Assembly: GCF_002865645.1 (NCBI RefSeq) | Contig: NW_020194644.1 | Span: 821,289-885,288, forward strand | Direction of reading: 5' to 3' | Source: Hyaloscypha bicolor E | Taxonomy: Eukaryota > Ascomycota > Leotiomycetes > Helotiales > Hyaloscyphaceae | Length of the DNA: 64,000 nt | In this document: piece by piece, positions 33,964-48,155 of the stretch | Layout: each line of letters starts with the position of its first letter | Position numbering within the stretch: the stretch's first letter is position 1 | The notes under the pieces: generated by a model | The model's database searches: none | What the model saw: only the letters and a program-made list of their open reading frames with translations | Told to the model about the DNA's origin: nothing | Program-made: the position numbers and the translations under genes

Positions 33964-34590
33964 TTAGGAAGGCTGTGTTTGTAGGTATTTCCTGGCTTGT
34001 TTTGTTTCGTCTTGTTTCTTTGCTGTTGCTAGGTACAAGCCAGTTATCAACTGGTTGTGTGGAGGTCTGAGCGAATGGGTGTTGCTGTGCTGAGTAAACT
34101 ATTAATCAGAAGTAATTCACTCTGATCACGTCTCACTCACCTACGTCATGTGCAAGCTTCTACATGTGAGAAGTGATGGTCTTTGGTCGGCCAGAACCAT
34201 TTGAGGTTGCTTTGGTTGAACCGAAGCGTAGTAGGTTTGGCGCCGCACAACACGCAGAGAACAGGTGGCGAGTATTGGCTGCTAATTCATTAGTGGGTTC
34301 TTTTTCACCCTGTAGATTACTCCTCTATTATGTTCTGAATCAGAAAATGCTGCGAAAAGTGCGAGATTTGATGTCATCAGAATGGCAAACATTGGCTCGG
34401 CTCTGTGACGACAGCTAGCAGTGGTACCTTTGGAGTACAGCTGGGCAGGTGCACAGCCACAAGGGTCTTGATATAGACCCCTCTAAAAATAATTAACTAA
34501 AAATTTAGCGACACCCATTTCGCCTTCTACTGTAGTACCTTTGTGCCGTGGCCCCGAAACTTGGAGACAGGCTAATAGTCACGATAGAGC
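33964..34590. other. Intergenic, no convincing gene
   Basis: Downstream of the deaminase-MYND gene. A plus-strand frame at 34173-34418 (81 codons) has no recognised domain and ends in ordinary intergenic sequence. From 34480 the text becomes repeat-like. Confidence 0.45.
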
Positions 34591-34825
34591 AGGGGGGAAC
34601 AGCCGAAGAGGCTTTCGATGCCGTCGACGGGACGATCGATAGCATGACTACAACAGCCTTGTTTTCTCACTACAACCGAATCCTTATAGAGAAATAGCTA
34701 AAGAACAATAGCAAACTAATTATGACTTTATATATTTATGTGGTAGAGATTTGAGACCCCCAAACCATGAAGTCGTTCCGGCACGTAGGGTTTTCCGCCA
34801 CGCAGGGATGGACGTTACCTTACTT
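34590..34825 (+). repeat. Direct repeat, copy A (contains dispersed-repeat copy 2)
   Basis: This stretch matches 35190-35415 in order and orientation: a tcgatagcatg-type block, agaaatagctaaa, ctaattatgactttatatattt, then the conserved 42-bp core at 34776-34817. Identity is moderate overall and high in the core. No coding potential. Confidence 0.65.
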
Positions 34826-35189
34826 GGAGATAGGGATGGGATTGGGACGGCTGAGTGGCAACTTCTTGCAGAACCGACAAACGTGGCTGCTGTGGAAGCT
34901 TCTACAAGGCGACACTGCGCCACACTTTCACGTGATAGCAATAAAATGCGGAATTAAAATACGATTCATGTGGCTGTAAATACAATATTAGGTGAGGGCG
35001 GTAAATCCTCCCTCGCTTATCAGGATGCGGCATTCTATATACCACCTACTTGTCCGGATAAATCCGGCAGGCAGGTTTCCCTATACTCTATGTCTTCAAA
35101 CCTTAGAATTAGATTTGAACTCAATAGGAGCTCTATACTATAGGCCCGATTCCCGGGGATAGGCAATTTTTCACAACAAAGCAAGGGAT

Positions 35190-35415
35190 CATAGCAATGG
35201 CAGCTTTTGCCGCTCTTAACAGAACAGTCGACAGCATGGCCAAACTATAGTAATTTTGTAATTGCAAGTCGAGCCCTTCTAGGGAAATAGCTAAAAAACA
35301 ATGTTAAACTAACTAATACTCTATATATTTCTATGGTGGGAAGTTAAGAACCTCAGACTGTGAAGTCTTTCCGGCACACAAGGTTTTCCGGCACGCAGGG
35401 ATGGACGTTACCCCC
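35190..35415 (+). repeat. Direct repeat, copy B (contains dispersed-repeat copy 3)
   Basis: Second copy of the unit at 34590-34825, about 590 bp downstream, with its core at 35369-35410. In this copy the core contains the word TTTCCGGCAC twice. Could be a degenerate solo LTR or MITE family; no terminal repeats or target duplication were identified. Confidence 0.65.
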
Positions 35416-36200
35416 ACTTTTCACAGTCCAAAAGAAGTAGGGCATAGGCTGTTCGCTTGACTCAATATTAGTTCGACGTCATTGGTTTGGCTACACTTAG
35501 GAAGTAGCTGGAGACAACAACACGTGACTGCTGTTGTCTGCACGTGTGATATCGAAGTGTAGAAAAGAAAGTTGATTCTATTGGTGTGAATAAATCCCAG
35601 TTTTTATGCAATATTACCCTTCGCACGCCAAATCAAGGGCCTAGATGTGGCTCGCTGGAATTTCAGACTATAAAGTAGCAACAAAATAACAGAACCTGAA
35701 GAGAGAGAGGGGAGGAGAAACTACTTGCTGTGAACCCCCTTATATAAAGATTAACATAAAAATTGTTAATAGCATCATAACTCCAGTATAAGCAACAGCT
35801 CCCATACACTGGCCAGTCACATCCCCTTTCTCTATCCCTATAATCAAATCAAAAGCCTGTATCTCCAATTATACTTAGTATAGAATAGCAGTGGATATAA
35901 TAAAAGGAATAAAGTATAATACAGCTAATAAACAGACCCCTAATCTCAGAAAGAAAGCTGCAGTAGAAAGTATTAAATAGATAAATATAGCTACTATAAT
36001 AGCTAAGAATTCCAAGCCGAAAATAAAAGAGCTTTAAATAATTACAGGTATAACTTTTACTATAATCCCTTCCAGCGGTTAAAGAGACTAGATAACTTTA
36101 TTACTAATAAAGTTTATAATATTTTTTGGTATTATATTAGAAATATTTAATAGCAATTTGTAATATATTATATTATAAATAAACCTAATACAAAATTACT
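35416..36200. other. Transition into the right AT-rich block
   Basis: Composition shifts gradually to AT-rich between 35.7 and 35.9 kb. No gene, RNA or repeat is recognised; a short purine run (gagagagagg) lies near 35701. Confidence 0.45.
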
Positions 36201-36817
36201 TAGTACTAAGTAAATAATTTCTTGGAATTAATACCCTAATTATATTAAGATCAGAAGCAGTAGCGCCTATACCACTCTAAACCTTACTAGTAGCAGCGGA
36301 AAGAGCTACTATTAGAGTACTTACGGCATTTTGAGCTTAGCTTTAGAGCGGTTAAATAAGGTCGGGAATAGTATACGGCTTAATTAAGAGATTTAGTAAA
36401 TAGATATTAGTAAAATTACTAAAGTTAAACTGCAGTTAAGAATTTATTAGCTGAAACAAGAAGGGAAGGGGATAGAGTTTATATAGTTAAAGTTATAATA
36501 CCTGCTTTTATAGTCTTATTCTAGGTAAGTAAATTAATTACTAATACTATATAATAGAGAGTAATAGAGGAGAAGACTACCAGGGCCGCTATTTTCAGTG
36601 AGCTTTTAATTTATAGTATTATAAGATGCGAATTTAAAGCTGATTTGAAATTGAGTAAGCCCGAACTTAGCTATAGTAAGAGTCTATACTCAGAAATAAA
36701 TACAATTCAGGGTAGAGTATCCTTAAATAACTCCGGTCTAAGATTAGAATTTATATTCTTATAGAACTAAAAATAGTATATTTAGTATCTACTTAATTAT
36801 AGGACCTATTCTAGTAC
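36200..36817 (+). pseudogene. Decayed coding-like fragment, unknown
   Basis: The plus strand gives a protein-like frame rich in Gln/Glu/Arg (for example QRKELLLEYLRHFELSFRAV and LVNRYQ) with stops where Gln codons (CAA/CAG) fit. This suggests a RIP-hit gene or transposon protein. No family recognised. The solo LTR at 36823 inserted at its right side. Confidence 0.4.
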
Positions 36818-36822
36818 CTGAG

Positions 36823-37002
36823 TATTACGAGACCGGGTCTCTGGGCTTGGAAAGCAAGGTAGAGTAGCTCTATTCCGAGGATTCTAAACTAAGGAGGGAA
36901 GCTCGTAAGTGCGGGAGCTTGGTGTTCTAAATACTAGCCAGCCGCATGCGTCATCGCGATCACGTGACGCTAAATTTACTAGTGAAGCGGCAGAGCGTAA
37001 TA
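36823..37002 (-). mobile_element. Solo LTR of the LTR-gag-LTR family, with 5-bp TSD
   Basis: A 180-bp sequence homologous to both LTRs of the 16459-18249 element. It is flanked by a perfect duplication CTGAG at 36818-36822 and 37003-37007. Its ends are the inverted repeat TATTAC...GTAATA. Unlike the other two copies it keeps CpG and CpA sites (for example GCATGCG and CACGTGACG). Orientation is assigned from the gag strand of the full element. Confidence 0.9.
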
Positions 37003-40000
37003 CTGAGGATCCCATTTCTTCTACTAATACTCCTGCTTCTGGAAGTAGTACTAACGAGTTATATTTCACTCAAATATATTATCTTCCTATATATAAGCTA
37101 CTATGGCTTATTTCCTGGTTATTTCCTAGTTAGTAAGTCTTCTAATTTATCTATTAATTTATAATAGAATAGTAAGTATTTTATAAGTATAAATTAATAA
37201 TTATTATAATAAGAAGAATATTTAGATTCGTTATAAGGCAAGACTATATAATCTAATAAATAGTAGCTTTTATATAATAATATAATCTAAAGTTTTATTA
37301 ACTAGAAATAGTAATAAATCTCAAGTATCTAAAAATACTACTTTCTATATTAAGAAACCAAATAAATATATATTCTTAAAGGCCTTTTACTAAAACTAAT
37401 TCTTTATATAGCTTGCCTATTAATCTTAACCCTAGCTTCGGGAATATTAGCTAGTAGTTATACTAACTTCTTATTATAACTCTATTTCTCTAGTATTAGT
37501 CTATTATATATTAAGTCCTTAAAGCTATTAGTATATATATTACTAAAGGTACTATTAGAATATTTAGAATTTGTATCTTAAATACTATTATTATTAAGTT
37601 TATAATTTTAAATTATAATATTATTATTATAGAAAATAAAATAAGTAAAAATAATACTAAATCTTTTTTAGGGATATATAGCTAGTAAAAGATAAAAGAA
37701 GAGGATATCTTTAGTATTTATAGTATTTATAATGATTTTATTATAGTAGAAGACTTAAAATATAAAATAAAACATTTCGAGATAACTAAAATATATTAGA
37801 TACTAATTGAGATTTTTAAAGAAAGCTTATATATTAAAAGATTCGTTTTTACTTTAATAAAATAAGTTATTTTATAAGAATTAAAAGAGAATTAAACTCT
37901 TTTTAAACTTATATAAACTCGTATTAATAGTTTAGATCCCTTCGAGTTTTATAGCTTCTGAAAATAATAAGATTCTTATATATATTTTAAATATACTAGT
38001 CTATATACTATATAACTCTCTATATTCTATTTCTATACTCTAGCTTCTTTACCTCTTTTTATATCTTATATTATAAAAAAGACTAAAACATTTACTATAC
38101 CTAGTATAAGAAAGGATATAGGCTATAGTAAGAGGCTATAACTTAATTAATATTTATAAGAGAATTTGAGATTTATTTTTCTAGACTAGAAATAATAATA
38201 GTATATTTATATTTATTTTATTTTATAGATAATTAAAAACAGGAAAAATAATAAGAAATAAAAGTAAGAATAACTATTAATATAATAAATTCCAATTTAT
38301 AATATAATTCATTTATAGCTTTCTTTATCTCTTTTCTTTATTTCTATAAGTAATATATACTTTTATTAATTTCTATAATACTTATAAGCTTTTTAATACT
38401 AAAAGCTCTTATTTAGAAATACTAGAAAGTATTTTAGTTTTACTAATTAGTATTTAGGAGATATAAGCTATCTTTTAGATAATATAAAGAAAGCTATTTT
38501 AGATAATTCTAGTTATTACTAAAGTTATTATATAATAAGAATTCCTGGATATCTTATTAACTTTCTAGACTAAGAAATTAATAGGCTTAACTCGGGATTT
38601 ATAATTATACTATAATAGTAGTAGTAAGAATAATAATAATACTAATAATATTCTAAAAGTATATTTTAAAATAAGTTAATAAAATATTTATCTAGATCTA
38701 GTTAATTATTTATTTGTATTATTTTTAATAGAAGTTAATTATAAGATAGTTATAATAATAATAGTAAATATAACTAGTTTAATACTTAATTACTATATTC
38801 TAATTTATTATTATAATCTAGTAAAATTTATAATAATTATATAATAATTTTATTCTAAAATAGAATTTTATAATAGTATTAGAAATAGATTTCTCTTTTT
38901 AAAACTAGAATTAGCTTTAAAAAAGATACTTTTTTTTAATAATTATATATTTTCTTTTCTAAATCGAATTACTTATAAACCTTAATATATCTTTAATTAT
39001 AATAATTAGAATATAGAATTAGAATATAGAAATATAATATAGAGATAGGATATAGAAATAAGATATAACTTAGTATACTTAAAATATATATAAGATTTTA
39101 TTATCTCTAGTTCTTTTTTAAATAAACTAGTTTCTAATTAAGATTAATAATAGCTATTAAAAATAGTAAATAAATTTAAGCCATAAAATTTAAACTTTTT
39201 AATAATAATTATATATAGGGTAAAGATTACTATATTTTATAAATACTATATTTAAATATTAGATTTATTACTTTTAGAATTATAAAATAAATAATTAGTC
39301 TAAATAATTTCAATTATATATATAAGTAATAAAACTCGAAGAATAGATAATTATAGACTTTTAAAGCCTTTCTCCTAAATTAAATATAGCTATAACTTTA
39401 TATAAATAAGAAAATATTAATAATTTTACTATTTAGATTAAAGAATATAAAATAGGATATAGCTAAAACTTTTTAAAAACTAAAAGTACTAATACTTTAT
39501 AATATATATATTTATTAAAATAATATAATAGCTCGCTTACTATTTTATATTTATAAGAAATATAGAATTAAGAGTATTATTTAAAAATAAAACTCGATTT
39601 ATTAGAAATCTCTTTAAGAATATTTATTTATTTTTTCCTAGTAAAATAGAGTTATTTTATCTTACTATATTATATTATATCTAGTCTATAAGTTTAATTA
39701 CTAGATCTAGTAAGAGAGTTATATTAAAGGAAAGAAACTTTAATATCTGAATTTGGGTATTTAGAAATTATATAATAGAAGTAATATAAGATTATAAATA
39801 AAGAATTCATTATATACTTAAAGAATTCCGGATAATTAGTTCCTTTATAAGAATTATTGAATTCTCTACTAGTATAACTATAGCCTATATGCTAGTATTT
39901 CTTATAAAATATTAAATATTTCTCGAGTTTATATAAAACTTCTAAATTAATTTAAAGATATATTCTTTTTATATCTTAACTCTAATATAAATCTAAAAGT

Positions 40001-43000
40001 ATAAATATAATAAGTAAAAACTAATATAATATATAGCTATTTCTATTACTATTTCATTTTACTATTTACTATAATAGCTTTAAATTATCTTACTTTTAGT
40101 ATAAATCTCTTTATTATTTACTAATTCAAATATCTATTTTATATTTTATTAGAAATTTTAATCCGGTTATACCTAAGGATTATATCTTAAAGTTTATAAA
40201 GAGATATAAGAATTATTTAATAATATACTATTTAGATACTTATTTTATACTAAGAAATAAAATATTTTAAAAGGCTATACTAGATTTTATAAAAGAATAG
40301 CTAAAAATAAATATAATAGATAGACTAGAAATTCTTTAAATAAAAGTCAAATTAAGTAGTATTAACTTTATATAAATTAATATAAATCGTTTATTTAGAA
40401 GATATTAAAAGAAATATTAGCTTTAGAATAACTTTAAATAAGAAAAAGAAGTAAGTTTTTATTTATTATTTATAAAGTCCTATAAGAGTTCTCTATTTTA
40501 TATTAGGGAAAGTTATTATAAAATTTCTCTTTTACTTCTTTATTTAATCTATAAATACTATTAGTCTAGTCTATTATTCTAGTTATAATATTATAATATT
40601 AAAGCCATAATAAGTAAAATAATAATTATAAATAATAAGATTATAATATTACTAATTAAATATATATATATCTTAATATTCTTTTATTATATATATTTAT
40701 ATATTTTATTACTACTATTATAAGAGTTATAAGAAGTTATAAATAGTTTATTAGTTCTATTTTTAAATAAATCTAGATATTTCTTTTATTCTAGTAAATT
40801 ATTTATAGTTTCTTATATAATATAAATAGTAATATTAATTTAAGCTTATAAAGTACTTACTATTTTATTATAAATTAATAAACTTAAAAAAAAGTTATTT
40901 AGGAGAAATATCTAATATTATAAGAACTCAATTAAATAATATAAATATAATTTATTAGTATTATATTTAAATATAAAGATATTAGAAGAAAAAAACGGCT
41001 TTTCTAATACTAGATTTAATTTATAAAACTAAAATTATTCTTAGAAAGAGCTATTTAAGAATCCTACTATTTATAGAATATAGTATTATTAAAAATAGCA
41101 ATATACTAGATAAAAATAAATATATTAATAATATAAAATATTTGGGTTTACTTTTAGTAATACTATAATAGGAATTATATAGACGCGGCTATTATATGAG
41201 ACCCAAATAAAGTAAAATAAAAGTATAGCTCAGATAGCTCTATTATTCTTTTTTCCTTAGTAAATTATATTAGCTTTTAATTTCTTCTATTTATATTAGT
41301 TATATTTCCTCTATAATATAAGATAAAAATAAAGTATATATATCTAAATATATTACTTTAAGAATTCCTAATTAAACTCTAAGGTAATTAGAACTTTTGC
41401 TTCTTTAGATATCTAAATCCGAATATTCTAATTCTTAGTAATAAGAAATTATATAATAAAATTATTATTATTAGAATTAAGAGATCTTTCTAATTATATT
41501 TCAGTAATATATTCTATTATAAAGTCTTTGGATTAAAGAATCTCTATTTAAACTACTATTATATAATTAGATAAATATAAAATTCTATTATTTATATATA
41601 AAATTACTAATATCTCAAAATTTTATTATATAATATAATATATTCTCGAATATTATTAAATCTGGTTTATTATTTCTAATCTAGATCTTTATTTTATTCT
41701 TTAATAAATACTAACTATATTAATATTTCTATTTTTAAATACTATAAATATATAAGATAATAACTTTAAAAGTAATTTAATATTATTATTAGCTAGAATT
41801 ATAATTAAAGTTATAATTCTTGAAATAGCTTTATATATTTATTAGTATTTATTAGTAAAACCAGTAGTTATAACTTGAATTCTTAGATTAATACTATATA
41901 CTAGTTTAGTAATTTATAATAAGTCACTTTTAATAATTAATATAAGAATCTTATAAGGCTTTATTATAAGGTAATTTTATAAATATAGCCTAAAGTTATT
42001 ATATTAATCTTTATAATAGATTATTAAAATAATATAAATAATATTATCTAAAATATAAATAAGATTATTAGATAATAAAATAGATCTAAAAGTTTAAGAA
42101 AATATATAATTAATAATAAGGTAAATATAATAGTAAAGTCTAAATATATTATTAAATAGACTTCTATAATAAATCTTAATATATAGCCTATAAACTTATA
42201 ATAGTATAATAAAATAAATAAAATAAATAATAAGTATTATTTAAATATAATAGATATTTCTATATATAAGATTACTAGAAGATTTATTAGATTCTCTAAA
42301 TATTATTAAAAGCTAATATTTTATATATCTATTATTATTTATAATATAAGATAGTTTCTAATAAAAGAAATAGTTTTATAAATAGTTATATTTATTTATA
42401 AATAAGATATCTCTTATCTAATATTATATTTTTAGATAATTCTAATTCTATTAGATTATATAAATAAATAATAATAGAGCTTTTCTTATTCTTACTTTTT
42501 AATAGAAGTCTTATAGGAATCTCTTTTTAGACTAGTAAAGATATAAGATAATATATAATAAAGCTTATTAATATATAACTATTTTCTATATTACTTAATA
42601 TATAAAATAATAGTTATTTCTTTCTAGTATTTCTTTTTATTATTAAAACTTATTAATTAAAATAGCAAGTACTCTTATAGCTTAAGATCTATAATATAAA
42701 TTCCTATTATATATAGCTATATTATTTATATAGTTATAGTAATTATAGTTTTATTATAATTCGGGTATTAATAAATAAAATAGGAAATATACTAATAATA
42801 GTATCTTATTTATTCAGTTATCTAGGTTTACTTATAAGCTTATCTTATTTATAAGCTTATTTTTATTCTTAATATCTAATTACTCTTATATATAAATTTC
42901 AGATATCTATATTTTATAAACCTTAATTATTACTAAAGTCTTATAAAAATAATTAGAAATTCTAGCTTATAATTATTAGTAAAAGTAAATTAGATAAATA

Positions 43001-43235
43001 AATAAATTATAAACTATAAATTAGATTATTCTAGATAATAAATATTAATTAACTAGTACTAATTTAGTATATTACTAAATTATATTCTATATTATAAGGG
43101 CTAAGATATTCTAATTTTTTGAAATAAATACTCTAAAATTTAGTATTATTTATATAATTATATCCTATAATAAGTTTTATTAAATAAATTTATAATGAAT
43201 TATATATACTAATCTAATAGGAATCTATAATTAGA

Positions 43236-43315
43236 CTATACTAATAATTATTCTAGCTATTATAATATTATACTAATAATTATTCTAGCTATTATAATAT
43301 TATACTAATAATTTA
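43236..43315. repeat. 32-bp tandem duplication
   Basis: A 32-bp unit (atactaataattattc...) occurs twice head to tail and continues into a partial third copy. The full copies appear identical although the surrounding sequence is heavily mutated, so the duplication post-dates most RIP. Confidence 0.85.
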
Positions 43316-46300
43316 CTTGAAATATAAAATAATAATATTTTATAAATAATATTAGAAGATTAATATTTATAAGAAAATAATTCTAATTATTATTTATTAG
43401 TATTCTATAATATATTTATAATACTACCTCTATAATTTAGTCTCTAATAAATTATAGGAAACTAGAAGTAGCCTCTTTTAAAATAGAAAGTAAAGTTCTA
43501 AATTTATTAATATATTTATATTTAATAGACTAATAAAATAATAAAATAGTTATATATATAATATATAGGTTCCTATTAGTTATAGGTGACTTAATAGATT
43601 ATAGCCTCAGGCTTTATTACTAATTCAAATTATTTATTAATAGAATCGAATTCTGGAATTAGTACTAGGTAGTAATTATTAGCTAGTAAACTAACTAATT
43701 TTTATTTAATATAGTATTAAATAATATCTTAAATAGTTCCGGAAATATATTTATAAAAATAGTAATAATTATTACTATATCCTAAAACTCTAGTATATTT
43801 ATTAACTATTACTCTCATTCTGCCCGTATCTCTAATTCTTTTATTTATTTCTATTTATTAATCTAGTAGTAATATAAATCCACTTCTTATTTCTTTCTCT
43901 TTCTAGTTAATATAGCCTTATATTAAGTAAACTGAAATATCTAAAAAGTTAAATAGTAAAACTTAATATAAAAAAATAAAAGTAAATAAGTTATTTATAT
44001 TATCTATATAGTCTAACTAATTATTAATAGGAATACGGCTATAAGATATTAAGAAAGAGTAATTATGACTTTTTTTTTTATAGAAATATATATTTATAAT
44101 AAATTATATTTAAAAATATAAATACTAAATTTAAATATTTATTTCTTTTTCTAATTAATAATACTTCTAGTAAAGAGATATAGCTCTCTTTTTCTAGTAT
44201 ATTATAAAGCTAACTTAAGTTAAGTTTCTATAAACTAGGAAATAAAAACGAAAATAAAAATAATTATAAGAACCTAAAAATCTATCTAGTTCCATTTTAT
44301 TCGAGCTCTATTAAAAATAATAACAGATATCTCTTATTATTAAGGATATATCTAACCGAGAAATAATAAGTAATATTAATAATAATAAGACTAATTTAAT
44401 TAGTTACTAGAATAAAGAGAAATACTAACCTAAAGAATATTTTAACTAAAATAATTAGACTAGAAGAAATCTTGAAATATATAATAAGATATTCTAGATA
44501 ATAGAAATAGAATTAAATTACTTATTTATAAAAAGAAAGTTATTATCTTCTCTTTATAGTAAATAATTAGAAGCTAGTTCTATTATATCTAGCTCTATAA
44601 TACCTAGTAATTAAAAGCTAAAAGAAGTAAAAAGTGCCTTTTATATATATTTGAATTATATAACTATTTTTATAACTAAGAATAGCTTTATAAATAAGTC
44701 CGACTTGAATATTATAAATATAAATAAGAATCTCTACTAAACTTTACTAAAAAAAGAATAAATAGTTCTTTAAGGCTTTTTATTTTATAGTAATATATTT
44801 AAAAAAAAAAAGCTTATTAAAAGATATAAAATAAGAATAAGATAAAAGTAATTTAAGATATTACTTAATTAATTATTTCTTTTATAGAAACCCTAGCTAT
44901 ATATAGTACTATATATTTTAATTCTTTAATTAAAAGTATTAATAAAGACTAGAATAACACCGAATCTTTTTATAGTTCTTACTTATAGCCTAATTATTCT
45001 ATAGGTTTTAGATAATCTATATTTATAAATAATTAGCTAAAAAAGCTTTAATCTTTTATTAGTAAGCTTCTAGATACTTTTATATCTTATTTTATAACTA
45101 TTTAGTAAATATATTTTCTATTCCTAACCTATAAGATTAAATATAGTATTATAGTACTTAATATTATAGACTAATAAAATACTTATAGTATAATTCTAGT
45201 AATAAGAAATATTATTAAACTCTTTAGATTTATAAAATATAAAAATAAGCTTTACTAGAAAATACTTATTTTTTTAATCTTATATAATTACTAGATAATA
45301 AGAATCTATAGCTATTACTTTATAATTAATAGAAAAAAGACTACTTTCTATTACTATTTAATCTATAAGTTTAGCTTTATAATATTAAATAATAAAGAGA
45401 AATAAATAATATATAAATACTAATTTACCTAAAAAAAAATCTATTTAGTTATTAATATATTATCTAATTTTAAGGTTTTATAGTAATCTAAGCTAGGAGA
45501 ATTCGGACTTTTATAGGTATTAGAAAGCTATAATCTCTTAAAGCCTTTAAATTAGAATATTTTATTTCTATTAGAGAAAGCTAATAGTTAATTAAGTTAT
45601 ATTAAAAAGGTTATTTTAAAGACTTCTATATTCTAGAGAATTAAGAGAAAAGTATTTAAAAAGCTAAAAAAAAGAAATTAGCCTGAATTATATTAGTAAA
45701 TAGTCTTATTAGCTATAAGTTAGTATTTAAGATATATTATTTATTATAAAGTATTTTAGAAAGCTATATAATATAATAAAACTATTAAAATAAATAATTT
45801 ATTAGTTAATATTATAATACTTATAATATAAGAAATATCTATTAGCTTTAGTAATTATAAGTCTTTAAATCTGCTTCTAAATTTCTTTTATAATGTTCTA
45901 TCTAATATATCTTTCTCTAATCTTATATTATTTTTTATTTAAAGCTACTTCTTATTTATATCTATCTGTATTTAAGTTCTAAAGCCATACTATAAACCTA
46001 TTTATTAAACTCCTTTATACTAGTTAGTCTAGATCTAAGCCTCTATATATAATTTATTAATAGCCTTAAATAATACCTAAAAACCTACTATCTTTAAAAA
46101 TATTTAAAATATACCTAATTACTAACCTTAACTATAAATTATTAGCTTTAATAATATTATAATATAATATAAGCTAAAAGTATTATAACTTATAATAAAT
46201 ACTAATATATCTTTTTTTATTTTATATTATTTCCTTATATTATTATATATTTCCTAATATATAATATAATTTAAGGAAGTCCTAAACTAAGCTTTTATAT

Positions 46301-46879
46301 ATTTATTTTTTTCTCTATTATTTCTTTATAAATTAAGCTAGTTAGAAGAACTTAGTACTTCTATATACTTTTTTATAAATAGATTCTATTTCTATAAACT
46401 AACCTAACTTCTTTTACTAAGATATAAGTTTAATATTACTATAGTCTCTTTTCCGGAATACCTTCTTATTTAAATAGATTATTATTATATTTAGGAAAAT
46501 CGAGGTAAGTACTAGTATAATCTAGTACTTTAATTTGCCTTAAGCCTGCCTTCTATAAACTAACTAGCCGGTTTAGATAACTGGCATTTATTACTAATAT
46601 TACCGGATAATTAAAAAGATTTATTTCTATAAGAAATTAAAAGTTTCATATAAATAAGATAAGATAAAATTATCTTAATAATAAAATTATATTAATTAAA
46701 TAGACTTAGAATAGCTAGTATATCTACTAATTATAATTAAGTTTAGATAATAGTAATATTATATTAAAGAAGAAATTATACTAAGGCTAAGGTTATTTTT
46801 TATTTAATATAAAAAAAAAGAGAAATTAAATATAAATAAAGTTCTATTTTCTGGAATATTCTAAACCTTTATATAAATA

Positions 46880-47500
46880 AGATTAGCTATAGAAATTATA
46901 CTAGTAATCTTATATTTCCTTTATTAGTAAACTATATTACTAGTATAATTCTATCTTATTTTCCTAATATTACTAGCCCTTAATATAACTATTTCTGAAT
47001 ATAGTATTACTATTATATAAATCTCTATTTCTATTTAATTCCGGCCTAGCTAATCCTATATTCTTACTAGTAAATTATACTACTAATATAGTTCTATATT
47101 ATTAGGATTTATATAAATCTACTAGTACTATTAGCTCCTTATATAACTTTTTTATAATATTATTATTATATAAATCTCTATTTCTATTTGGCTTATATCT
47201 AGCTAATCCTATATTCTTTTATTACTAAACTATATTACTAGTATAATTCTATTTTACTAGAATTTATATAAATCTCCTAGTATTACTAGCCCTTAGTATA
47301 ACTTCTGGAATATAGTATTAATATTATATAAATCTCTATTTCTATCTAATATCTTACCTAATTCTTATTCTCTTTCTTTTATTAATAAAGCTCTAGTACT
47401 AATATAATTCTAGACTATTAGAATTTATATAAATCTTCTAGTATTATTAGATACTAGTATAACTACTTCCTAATATAATATTACTATTAATAGGTTTAGC
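46880..47500. repeat. Imperfect tandem repeat, about 155-bp period
   Basis: The word aaatctctatttctat recurs at 47019, 47172 and 47330 (spacings 153 and 158). Between occurrences, other words (gtataattct, aatttatataaatct, tagtattactagccctta) recur in the same order. About four diverged units can be traced. Confidence 0.75.
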
Positions 47501-48155
47501 TACTAGTAATTTCCCCTTTTATAGTTCTACTAATATAATTATCTCTTATATAATATATATAATTTCTTTTCCGAGCTTTAGTATAATTTTTTAGTAAGAT
47601 AATCTTATAGCTATATAAATCTTATAATAATTAACTAGTAAACTAGTTATTCTTATTCTAATTATTTACTAAAATAGAATTAGTATAAGCTTCTTTCTAA
47701 AATAATATTATATATATATATATAAATAGTATAAGAATTAAACTCGCTATTAGAATACCTTAACCCTTTATTCTTTATAAATAAAATAAAACTTAGAAGA
47801 AAAAGAAAGAAAAAGGAAATAGGAAAATATAATATTAAAATATATAAAAGTAAAAAAAAGAAATTTAAATACTACTAAAATTCGTATTATATAAAATTAC
47901 TCTTATAAATATTAATAAGATATTATAGAATAATAAGGCTAATATATTTATTATATATATATAAATAAATATAAATCTAAAAATAGTTCTAAAAATAGTT
48001 CAGGGAAATCTTAGTTATAAAAGAACTAAAATAAGATTTATACTTAGAAATAAAATAAGGAAAGTATAACCAAGTATTAAAAAAGCCGGAATAAGTTCCT
48101 ATAGGAGCTAAAATAATCTCTTAATATATATTTAGGCTAATTCTATTATATATTA

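Larger units (their letters stand above)
37140..48155. repeat. AT-rich RIP-degraded block (right, unassigned part)
   Basis: Extremely AT-rich with no open frame of note. I could not assign a transposon family to this 11-kb stretch. Two tandem-repeat patches within it are listed separately. It presumably consists of heavily RIPped repeats. Confidence 0.8.

Noticed and set aside
34173..34418. 81-codon gene downstream of the deaminase
   Set aside because: No domain, no homology I recognise, and repeat-like sequence follows directly.
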